From Aureococcus anophagefferens (lineage: Eukaryota; Sar; Pelagophyceae; Pelagomonadales; Pelagomonadaceae), in the NCBI RefSeq assembly GCF_000186865.1, contig NW_008705562.1, forward strand, positions 1,539,372 through 1,603,371: a DNA stretch of 64,000 bases, written 5' to 3'. Positions 55,901-64,000 of the stretch are shown in pieces (positions within the stretch are counted from its first letter, which is position 1; every line of letters begins with the position of its first letter). The position numbers were made by a program, and so were the translations under genes. The notes under the pieces were generated by a model. The model was not told where the DNA came from. It made no database searches and saw nothing but the letters and a program-made list of their open reading frames with translations.

Positions 55901-58900
55901 CAGGTCCGCGGCCGCGAGCGCCCGGGCCGCCGGCACGCCCTCGGAGACGTCGATGGGCGCGCCCGGCGAGCCGTCGCCGCCGTCCGGGACCAGGTCCTCG
56001 GCGACGAGGCCGAGGAAGGCCGGCTCGTAGCCCGCGAAGCAGAGCTTCGCGCCGTCGGCCGTCGCCATGGACGCGTCGTGGAGCCGCAGCGCGTCCATCT
56101 GCTTCAGGACGCTCCGCGACCCGCAGAGCGCCGACACGTGCTCGATCTTCCAGGGCACGGCCTCGGCGACGTAGGTCGCGCCCGCGGCGACCGCGTCCTT
56201 GTGCTTGCCGAGCGCCGCGACGATCGCGGCCGCGCAGCCCTCGTAGCCCGCGAAGCCCCCGGCGTAGTTCATGTAGGTCAGCGCCTCGAGCAGGGCCTGG
56301 GCGCCGCCCTCGACGCCGAGCACCTGCTTGAGCGCGTCCTCGAGCAGGCCCGGGTCCCGGACGCCGCCGAGGAGCGCCGCGAGCGCGGCCGCGCCCTCGG
56401 GGTCCGCCGCGAGCTCCGCGGCGTGGCTCAGCGCCTGCTGGAGCAGCGTCGACAACGCCGACGCCGCCTCGCCGGCGAGGCCGCCGTCGCCGCCGCGCGC
56501 GCGCGACGCCTTGTCCGCGTTGGACTGGACGTGCGCGATCAAGCCGCACGACGCGATCGCGCGGATCGACGTCGGCCCGCCCCGGGCCAGCGACCCGAGC
56601 GTCGCGCAGGCCGCGGCCTTGAGCGCGTCGCCCATGCCCTCGCCGAAGGCGCCCTGGAGGCAGTGGAGGGCCAGATCCTCCGGGATGACGACGCCCTCGA
56701 CGTTCATCAACCGCGAGAGCAGCGCGAGCGTCGCGGCGATCGCGTCCTGCTGCTCGTCGGACGGGGCCAGCGCGTAGAGCTGGTCCAGGGCGCCGACGAT
56801 GGTCTGCATGACGCGGTCCGCGACGGCCTGGTCCACGAGGCCCGGCTGGAGCACGAGGTTGCCCAGGAGGCGCATCGTCGCCGCGAGCTCGCCCAGAACC
56901 TGCGCGTCGCCCGACGCGGACGCGTACGCGAGCTCGTCGGCCTTGGCCAGGATCGCCTCCAGCCCGCTCCCCCCGCCGGCGATCTTCGCGAGCGCCGCGG
57001 CGCACTTCGTCGCCAGGCCGATGTGGTTCGGGAACTTGTTCATCGCGCGGATGAGCACCTGGGCAGCAAAAGGGTGATTCAACGTCGCTTCAACGTGAGT
57101 GTTCCGCGCGCGCGCGTTCCGGGAAAACCATTCACGCTTCGAGACCGTTCCGAGAGATGATCGCTCGTCCAAAAGTCAGCCGAAACGAGTGGAAAATGGC
57201 CGAGATCGGAGCCTTTGAAGTTGGGAATTTCGCTCTCTTGTGCTGCCCTGATGAGCACGTCCGCCGCGTTCGCGTCCGCGAAGCGCTGCGCCGTGTCCGC
57301 GTCCATGGCCAGCAGTTCCAAGAGCTCGGCGCACTGCTCGAGGCCCGGCACGGCGAGGTCCACGTCGTCCAAGGAGCAGAGATTGTTCATGAGCCCCAGC
57401 AGCTTGCGCGCGGTGCCCTTGACCATGTCGACGGTGAGCCCCGCGTGGCGCTCGGCCAGATTCTTCATGAGCCCGACGACGGCCTCGATGGACTCCTTGT
57501 CCGGGGCTAAACCCAGGGCGTCCAAGATCTGCTCGATGACCTTGAGCGTGCCCGCGCCGAGCAGCGTCTCCGCGTCGCCGTGCGCCGCCAGATTCGCCAA
57601 CAGACGGATGGCCTCGGCGACGGGCGAGGCGCCCGTGACCTCGCCCCGGTCCACGGCGGCGCGCGCCTCGGCCATGTTGTCGCTCACGTAGGCGCAGATG
57701 AAGGGCAACGCGCCGCCGCGGACGATCGCGGCCGCGCCGTCGCCCGAGTTCTTCGCGAACGCCGACAGGCACGCGAAGACGGGCTCGCGCAGCTGCTCGT
57801 CGTCCAACAGCGGCAGGAGCGCCTCCACGCAGCCGCAGAGCACAAAGGCCTCGCAGACCTCGGCGTCGCTCACGAGCGACGCGATCGCGTTGACGACGTC
57901 CTTCGAGGGGTTCTCCTGGAGCTCCTTCACTAAAACGGGCACGAGCTCGAGCGCGCCCTCGACGCGGAGCCCCCGGCCCGCGGCGCGGCCCAGGGCCGTG
58001 ATGCAGGCGCGCACGAGGTTCGCTTTCGTTTTGGACTCCGGCGCCTGGACCGTCGCCTTCAGGAGCTCCGCGATGGTCTCGCCGCCGCGCGCCGCGCGGA
58101 TCGCGCCCGCGAAGTCGCCGCACATGAGCAGGAGCCCGAGCTTGCCGACGTCGCCGTGGGCGTCGCGCATCGTTTCGGCGTCGCCGCCGGCGACGGCGCC
58201 GAGGTCGACGGCCTTGACCTTGGCCAGCAGGGCCAGCGCGTCCTCCTCGGACACCAAGACGCCGATCGTCTTCTCGCACTGGGCCACAAAGTCGGCGTCG
58301 CCGCTCTTGGCGTCCATGGCGTCGAAGAGCGCGCCCACGGCGCCCTGCTGCGACATCTGCTTCGCCGCCTCCGGCGCCGTCGCGCCGACGCGCTCGAGGA
58401 CCCGGAGGCAGTCCAGCAGCCCCGCGGCGACCGCGCCGTCGTCGCGGAGGCCCTCGTCGCCCGCGGCGCGCTCGACGAAGGCGCCGAGGGCCGCGATGCA
58501 GGGCTTGGGCCCGTTGCGCGACCCGACCTTGGCCGCGCCCTCCGTCGTCTTGCACAGGCCGTAGAGCGCGCCCGCGGACGTCTCGAGCACGGCCGCGAAC
58601 CTGCGTGGATTCCAAATCTTCAACCCGACTTCGTAATCTGCGCGTAATCGAACGGTTTGGACCAAATTCTTTCGCTGTGCTTCGAGAGCTCGACGAGAGC
58701 AATCGATTCGTCCAAAAATCAGCCGAATCGACTTCGATTTGACGGAGCTAGAGAGTTCTGAAGTTCGGTGGGGATACCCCAGCTCGCTGGTTGATTTCCA
58801 CGCGGCCGCGAACGCGCCGTCCGCGGCCGCCTCGCCCGTCAGGTCCTCGCCCGCGCAGTGGTAGGCCATGGCCTTGGACACGGCCTCGACGACGCCGCTG

Positions 58901-61488
58901 CGCAGGCCCGCCTCGTGGTTCCGCCCGCAGATGGCCCGGATGAGCTTGAGCGCGGGCACGACGGCCGCGACGGCGGCCGTGTGGTTCTTCACGACGGCCA
59001 CGGCCGCCGCGAGCGCCTCGTCGTCGGGGAACGCGCCGCTCTCGTCGCCAGCCTCGAGCTCCACGAGCGCGCCGGCGAAGGTGCCCAGCAGCTCGTCGAC
59101 GTGGGGCATGTCCGCGGCCTTCATCGACGCGACCGCGCCCATGAGGCGCACCATGGGCGTCGCGGCGTCGTTCGCGGCGAGGCGCGGCACGTTCGCCGGC
59201 ACCATGGCCAGCACACCTAACGCCATGGCCGCCAGGGGGATGGCGGCGACCTCCTGCTCGCTCGCGGCGCCCGCGGCGATCTTGTCGCCGAACGCGCGCA
59301 ATTCCGCGACCTTGGCGGCCACGAGGGCGTCGTTGGACAGCGACTCGACGAGCTCGATGGCCGCCTTGCGCACGGACGCGTCGTCGGGGTGCGCGCAGAC
59401 CGCGGCGACGATGGCGTCGAGGCCGCCGCCGACGCGCACGGCCTCGGCGCCCGTCGCCGGCGCGCCGATCACCTGTGTGGAAATCAAATCTTCAACCCGA
59501 CTTCAATGTGCGCGTAATCGAACGGTTTCGACGCGAGGCTTTCTGCCGTGCTTCGAGAATTTGACGAGAGCAATCGATTCGTCCAAAAATCAGCCGAATC
59601 GACTTCGAATTGGCCGAGCTAGAGAGTTCTGAAGTTTGGTGGGGACCCCCCAAACCAGTGGTTGATTTCCACACAGCCGATCACGAGCGTCGACAGGAGG
59701 TAGAGCGACTCCTTCGTGAGCTCCGCGTCCGCGGCGTGGTTCACCAGATTCGCCAGCACCACGGCCGCCGCGTCGAAGGCCACGAGACGCTCCACGGCCG
59801 ACGGCGTCGCGCCGAGCGCGCCGAGCGCGCGCGTGCCGGCCAGCTGCCTGTGTGCAAATCAACCAGTGAGCTGGGACGTCGGGGCCAAACTTCAGAATTC
59901 TCTAGCTCGGTCAAATCGAAGTCGATTCGGCTGATTTTTGGACGAATCGATTGCTCTCAGCAAGTTCTCGAAGCACGGCGGAAGTGCTCGTGTCAAAACA
60001 TTCGAATACGCGCACATTGAAGTCGGGTTGAAGATTTGATTTCCACACAGCCAGCTGCGTCGCGACGTCGTCCGCGTTCGCGCGCATCGCCGCGACGAGG
60101 GCCGCCAGCGCCGCGTCGAGGCCGCTCGTCGTCAGCCCCGCCGCCGCCGCCTCGGCGCCGTCGCCCTCCTTGAGCAGCGCCGCGAGGAACTTGCAGCCCT
60201 CGCGCGCGACCTTGCCGCTCTCGGCGCCGTGCGCGGCCAGCGCGCCGACGATGGCGTCGACGGCGCCGGGGCAGCGCGCGACGTGGGCCGTCGTGTTCGC
60301 CTGCGTCGAGATCTTGTTGAAGGCGCCGAGAATCTGCGCCTTGAGGTCCACGGGCGTCGCGGGCTGCCGGAGGCAGAAGACGAGCTTCTCGATGGCGCCC
60401 GACGACAAAATGTCGTCCAGATTCGTCGACGACAGGGCCAGGCGCCCGATGAGGCGCACGATCTCCTCCATGGCGCGCGCGCTGATGTTGCCCTCGAAGG
60501 CGCCGATGACGGCCAGGATGCCGCCGCTCTTGGCGATCTCGTCCGCGAAGTCGCCGTCCATCGCGAGCGCGGACAGCAATTGCAGCAGCCGCTCGACCTG
60601 GTCCGCGCTGAGGCCGCCGGCCTTGATCTGCTCGATGAGCTCGGCGATGCCGCCCTCCATGAGCACGATGAGCAGCTTCGAGACGACGCGCGCCATGTTC
60701 TCGTCGTCCGGGTAGACCCCGAGGACGCCGAGCAGCGTGTTCAGCGCGCCCTTGGACTTGAGCGACGCCGCCACGCCGAGGTCGTCGTAGCCGATGAGCT
60801 TGATCAACACCTTGGCGACGTCGATGACGGACGCCGCGTCCTCGTCGCTGCAGCGCTTCGTCGCCGCGATCGACGCGAGCGGCGCGAGGCACGGCGTCGA
60901 GATGCTGTTCCCGTCCGCCTCGGCCGCGCGGACCCCCTCCTTGCCCGCGTTGGCCCGCGTCATTTTCTCCAGAATCTTCGCGCACAGACTCACGACCTGC
61001 GTGTCGGCCGCGTTGGCCTCCATGACCTTGGCGACGTTGCCGATCATGTGCGCCGTGACGATCTTCTCCAGCGACTTCGGGTGGTTGCACATCTTGTCGA
61101 TGAGGCTCAGGGAATTCAACAGCACCTCCTGGTCCAACCCGTCGTTCGCCGCCATGGACTCGAGCACGGCGTCGACGCCGCCCTCCTCGCCGATGATCGT
61201 CGCGTTCGTCGCGTCGACGGCCAACCGGCTCAGGCACCGCGTCGACGCCATGAGCACGGCCTCGTTGCCCGGGTGCTTCTTGATCACGCGGATCACGGTC
61301 GACGCCGCGTCGATGTCGATGGCCACGTCGATGTACTCGCGCCAGCGCGGGTTCGGGGGGGCCAGCACCTTGCAGAACGTGTCGATGGAGTAGACGGCGA
61401 GCTGCTTGAATTTGATGTGCTCCTGGACGGCGGCGACGAGGGACGTCACCTCGTCGGACGTGCGGCTCATGCCGCGGGCCCGCGCCAT
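52965..61488 (-). CDS. Giant armadillo-repeat protein with WW and C-terminal PH-like domains
   Basis: Six exons (61488-60059, 59847-59685, 59472-58814, 58600-57259, 57058-53326, 53125-52965) total 7,488 nt and encode about 2,495 residues. Nearly the whole protein is ARM/HEAT repeats (for example ALMASTRCLSRLAV-like units, VVDCMLSLSNLVTVPENARV). A WW domain sits at about residues 1700-1730 (YFFNGASQESAWEQP, preceded by DWQC). The last ~130 residues look PH-like (SLKNGIIFKEWKDGKAVSR through LCFVVKGINGDDLLCGESK and ALETML). All five introns are introners: J (GC-AG), H, I, G (GT-AG) and F (GC-AG); F splits the PH-like domain. Likely a scaffold. The start is the first ATG at 61488; 61470 is an alternative. 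Name unknown. Confidence 0.85.
53126..53317 (-). mobile_element. Introner F (family 1), GC-AG intron in the ARM-repeat gene
   Basis: A 192-bp element flanked by GCGCCAAG (gene sense; 53318-53325 and 53118-53125). Predicted intron 53126-53325 with GC donor, phase 1, restoring KLKPGAKEELCFVV. The two terminal repeats differ: CAGGGCAGGACAAGAG at the gene 5' side and CCTTGTGCTGCCCAG at the 3' side. Confidence 0.93.
57059..57250 (-). mobile_element. Introner G (family 1), intron in the ARM-repeat gene
   Basis: A 192-bp element flanked by GTGCTCAT (gene sense; 57251-57258 and 57051-57058). Predicted intron 57059-57258, GT-AG, phase 0, restoring AADVLIRAMNKFPNH. Confidence 0.94.
58601..58805 (-). 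mobile_element. Introner I (family 2), intron in the ARM-repeat gene
   Basis: A 205-bp element flanked by GTTCGCGG (gene sense; 58806-58813 and 58593-58600). Gene-sense ends are CCGCGTGGAAATCAACC and GGAATCCACGCAG. Predicted intron 58601-58813 (213 nt), GT-AG, phase 2, restoring DGAFAAVLETSAG. The termini have diverged from copies H and J (CGCG in place of TGTG). Confidence 0.92.
59473..59676 (-). mobile_element. Introner H (family 2), intron in the ARM-repeat gene
   Basis: A 204-bp element flanked by GTGATCGG (gene sense; 59677-59684 and 59465-59472). Perfect inverted ends CTGTGTGGAAATCAA and TTGATTTCCACACAG. Predicted intron 59473-59684 (212 nt), GT-AG, phase 0, restoring LLSTLVIGAPATG. 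Confidence 0.93.
59848..60050 (-). mobile_element. Introner J (family 2, inverted core), GC-AG intron in the ARM-repeat gene
   Basis: A 203-bp element flanked by GCAGCTGG (gene sense; 60051-60058 and 59840-59847). Predicted intron 59848-60058 (211 nt), GC donor, AG acceptor, phase 2, restoring DDVATQLAGTRALG. The core lies in the opposite orientation to copies H and I, with TTCGGCTGATTTTTGGACGA on the plus strand. Confidence 0.93.
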
Positions 61489-61715
61489 CCTGACCGCCGG
61501 GGGACGACCACTCCGCCTCGCGAGGCGGAACAGACCGGCAGCCCGAGCGTGGATGGCTGCGAGCGCAGAGCGCGGCTGCCCAAAAACTGAAGAATTCAAC
61601 CCAGGACATTTACCTTGCAGGTCGGCGGCTCGAGCGCTCCGCGTGGTGACATCGATGCGGCCGTGATTCGCAGCAGGGGTTGTCGCAGTGATTCGCAGCA
61701 GCAGTGGTCGCAGCG

Positions 61716-64000
61716 ATGCGTGGCTTCCTCGTGCTAGCACTCGCCGCGGCTTGGGCGCCGGTGCGCCGCGTCAAACGTGCGCCGGCGGCGGCGCCGCTGC
61801 GCGCAACGACGGAGCCCGCGCTCGCCCAGGGCCGGCGCCTGCTGGAGGAGCGCCAGGACCCGCGGCGGACCAAGGAGGAGCGGCGCGCGCTCGACGCGGC
61901 GCTGACGGCCTGCGCCTGGGACCTCGCGGCGAACTCGACGACGCCCAGCGAGGCCGTCGCGCTCTTCGCCGCGCGCTCCGCGTTCGGCGCGCGGCCGCCG
62001 CGGCAGCTCGCGGCGGCCGCCGCCGTCGGCTGCGCGGTCGGCGGCGACGTCGCCGCGTGCGCGCGCCTCCTCGCCGACCACGCGCTCGCGGGCGGCAAGC
62101 GGGCCGCGAGCCTCGGCACCGCCGCGCGGAGCCGCCTCGTCGAGGCGCTCTGCGCGGCGCCGACGCGCGAGGACGCGGCGCTCGCCGAGGCCGCGGACCT
62201 CCTCGACGGCGACGGCGACCGCTGGCTGTCGCCGGCGGCGCGGCGGAGCCTGAACCGCGCGCTCGTGCGGAGCGCGCGCCGCGCGGCGGCGGCCGCGGCG
62301 GCCGAGGACGACGAGGCGTCGCTCCTGAGCTGCGGCCGCGACGACGTCGCCGCGCTCCACGCGGGCGCGGCAAACGACGGCGACGCCGCCGCGGACCTCC
62401 TGCCGAGGCACGGCGACACGCGACGCGTCGACGCGCTCGCCGTCGCCGAGGCGGCCGCGCGGGGCGCGCCGCGCGGCAAGCCGCGCCGCGACTCGCTCGG
62501 TGCCGTCGCCGCGTGCGCGTACCACGCCGCGCGGCGCCGGAGCGTCGCGCTCGCGGCGACGAAGGCGGCGCTGCGCCGCGCCGGCGACGCGCGGCCGGGC
62601 GCGCGGAACGACGACGACGAGGCCGCGCCCTACGCGCTCCGGGCCGTGCTCCGCGAGGCGCTGGACCGCGGCGACGGCGACGCGGCGACGGATCTGCTCG
62701 ACGAGCTCGACCGACGGCGCGTGCTGCGGCTGACGCTCGACGAGCGGGCGGCGTCGACGCGGGGGCTCGACGACGAGACGCTCGACGCGCTCCTGGAGGC
62801 GTCGGGCGACGACGGCGACGTCGCGGGCGCGCTGGACGCGCTCCGCCGGAAGCTCCGGGGCACGGCGCGCAAGCCCGGGGAGATCGGCGCCGCGGAGCGC
62901 GCGACGGCCCACGCGGTCCGCGCCGCGGCCCGGGCCGTCGTCGGCGGCGGCGACGCGGACGACGCGGCGGCCGCGGCGGCCGACGCCGTCGCGTTGTGGC
63001 GCGCGTTCGCCGTCGTCGGCGAGGACCGCGAGTTCCGGCGCCGGGAGCTCCAGCTCGCCGCGCTGCAGCTCGACGTGGCCGTCGCGGTCGTCGCCGACTC
63101 GGAGACGCGCGTGCCCGCGCTCGCGCCGACGGGCGACGAGCGCCGCGACGACGCCGCGGCGATCGCCGCGCTCGAGATCCTGGAGGTCGCCGCGCGGCGC
63201 GGTGACCCCCTGGCGGCGGAGGACGCGGCGGAGGCCCTGGCGGCCGCGGCGCCGCGCGCCGGCGTCGTCGACGCGGCGCTCGCGGTCTTCTGCGCGGCGC
63301 GCGACTGGCGCCGCGCCGTCGACGCGTCCGCGCGGCGCGACGCCTTCGCCGGCGACGTCGACGCGGAGGCGGCCTACGGCGCGCTGCGCTGCTGCGCGCT
63401 CGCGCGCGAGCCCGAGGCGGCCTGCGACGTCGTCCGCCGCGACGCGCGGCCTTTAGGGCCCCGGAGCCTGCTGGCGGTGGCCTGCGCGTTCGGCCGCGCG
63501 GGCGACGCGGGCGGCGCCCTCGGCGCCTGGCGCGAGTTGGAAACTCTCCACGGCGCCGACGCGACGGCGCGCTCGGCGGTCGTCGCGGCGCTCGTCGGCG
63601 ACGCCGACGGCGCGCGCGCGGCCGCGGCGCTCGTGTCCGGCTTCGAGGACGACGCGCGCGACGCCGAGGCGCCGGGCGACGGCCGCGTGAGCGCGGCGCT
63701 GGCGACGCGCGTCGGCACCGCGCGGAACTGGGCCAACGCCGCGGCGCGCGAGTCCGCCGCGCGCCGGTCCCTCGACCGGACGACGACCGGGCCGCCGCGG
63801 ACCGTGGTCTCGGAGACGACCTACGCGCGGTTGGCGTCCGCGCTCCTCAGGTCGCGCGAGGCCGCGGACGCGCGCGAGGCCATCGGCGCGCTCACGCGCT
63901 ACGGCGTGGAGGCGCCGTCGGAGATCCGCGACTACTTCGAGGCCGTCGGCCCCGGCGACCGCGCGGGCCAGCTCTACCGCGCGCTCTTCGGCAGCCGCCC
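61716..64000 (+). CDS. Plastid-targeted PPR-like helical-repeat protein, 3' end outside window
   Basis: The frame from ATG 61716 is open to the window's end, giving at least 761 residues. The N-terminus MRGFLVLALAAAWAPVRRVK is a signal peptide with an aromatic cleavage site (AAAWAP), equivalent to the heterokont ASAFAP motif. A basic, transit-like stretch (RVKRAPAAAPLRATTEP) follows, suggesting plastid import. The mature part is a series of paired helices with features of PPR repeats, such as ALDAALTACAWDLAANST and LLAVACAFGRAGDAGGALGA followed by WRELETLHG. PPR proteins bind organellar RNA for processing or stability. The Ala-rich sequence weakens the family call, and it could be another alpha-solenoid. 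It is divergent from the ARM-repeat gene across 227 bp. Confidence 0.65.
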   Translation, partial: MRGFLVLALAAAWAPVRRVKRAPAAAPLRATTEPALAQGRRLLEERQDPRRTKEERRALDAALTACAWDLAANSTTPSEAVALFAARSAFGARPPRQLAAAAAVGCAVGGDVAACARLLADHALAGGKRAASLGTAARSRLVEALCAAPTREDAALAEAADLLDGDGDRWLSPAARRSLNRALVRSARRAAAAAAAEDDEASLLSCGRDDVAALHAGAANDGDAAADLLPRHGDTRRVDALAVAEAAARGAPRGKPRRDSLGAVAACAYHAARRRSVALAATKAALRRAGDARPGARNDDDEAAPYALRAVLREALDRGDGDAATDLLDELDRRRVLRLTLDERAASTRGLDDETLDALLEASGDDGDVAGALDALRRKLRGTARKPGEIGAAERATAHAVRAAARAVVGGGDADDAAAAAADAVALWRAFAVVGEDREFRRRELQLAALQLDVAVAVVADSETRVPALAPTGDERRDDAAAIAALEILEVAARRGDPLAAEDAAEALAAAAPRAGVVDAALAVFCAARDWRRAVDASARRDAFAGDVDAEAAYGALRCCALAREPEAACDVVRRDARPLGPRSLLAVACAFGRAGDAGGALGAWRELETLHGADATARSAVVAALVGDADGARAAAALVSGFEDDARDAEAPGDGRVSAALATRVGTARNWANAAARESAARRSLDRTTTGPPRTVVSETTYARLASALLRSREAADAREAIGALTRYGVEAPSEIRDYFEAVGPGDRAGQLYRALFGSR

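Noticed and set aside
7974..60050. Protein-coding reading of the introners (recurring peptide segments such as SADFWTSDHLSERSRS)
   Set aside because: The same peptides appear only because the elements are repeats and the frame happens to be open. They end in stops inside the element, differ by frame between copies and are removed by splicing.

Overview
This is a eukaryotic nuclear window, very GC-rich, gene-dense and compact. Genes alternate strands every 1-4 kb with intergenic gaps that are mostly below 300 bp. The gene content includes an R-SNARE, an ABCA-type ABC transporter, a vacuolar ATPase subunit, XRN, EMC5, K+ channels, a papain-type protease, and a plastid-targeted thioredoxin with an ASAFAP-like presequence. 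Together with a LCIB-type (theta) carbonic anhydrase homologue, this suggests a photosynthetic stramenopile with a secondary red plastid. The strongest taxonomic clue is ten near-identical ~200 bp transposon-like introns (introners) flanked by 8-bp duplications. They match what is known of the pelagophyte Aureococcus anophagefferens, so I infer that species or a close relative.

Layout. 1-6.5 kb: partial GT31-like glycosyltransferase, acyltransferase-3, AT-hook protein, an unknown coiled-coil protein, GT25-like glycosyltransferase. 6.7-11.2 kb: RanBP2-finger/2H phosphoesterase-like protein (apparently frameshifted), SK-type K+ channel with introner A, GT34-like glycosyltransferase. 11.2-20.6 kb: XRN exonuclease, V-ATPase subunit C, an alanine/arginine-rich protein broken by a 336-N gap, an SLC35B-type transporter, and a fourth glycosyltransferase. 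20.57-21.48 kb: a 914-bp non-autonomous DNA transposon with perfect 41-bp terminal inverted repeats and an 8-bp target duplication, filling the intergenic space. 21.5-34.5 kb: thioesterase, SHOCT/GNAT-like protein, R-SNARE, two-pore K+ channel, bestrophin (introner B), START-like protein, secreted proteins, a papain-like protease with two short GC-AG introns, and a small membrane protein. 34.5-45.2 kb: ABCA transporter (introner C), LCIB-like protein, HhH-GPD-like protein, EMC5, thioredoxin, and a Cys-rich protein with a 50-N gap. 46.2-64 kb: tandem PRMT (introners D, E), TRM13, MYND/TPR protein, a ~2,495-residue ARM-repeat protein carrying five introners (F-J), and a partial plastid-targeted PPR-like protein.

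The main biological story is intron birth by DNA transposons. In all ten introners the gene-sense target duplication starts with GT or GC and serves as the 5' splice site, while the element end supplies the AG. Removing element plus one duplication restores an open frame at every junction, and total exon lengths in the checked genes are multiples of three. Two introner families with different termini share an internal 20-base core. In the larger family the AG-bearing altered terminus always lies at the 3' side of the host gene, whichever way round the core is inserted.

A functional theme is endomembrane and cell-surface work: four unrelated glycosyltransferases, a nucleotide-sugar-type transporter, an R-SNARE, EMC5 and several secreted proteins. 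A second theme is ion and carbon handling: SK channel, two-pore K+ channel, bestrophin and LCIB homologue. I have no expression data, and all splice junctions are inferred from sequence.
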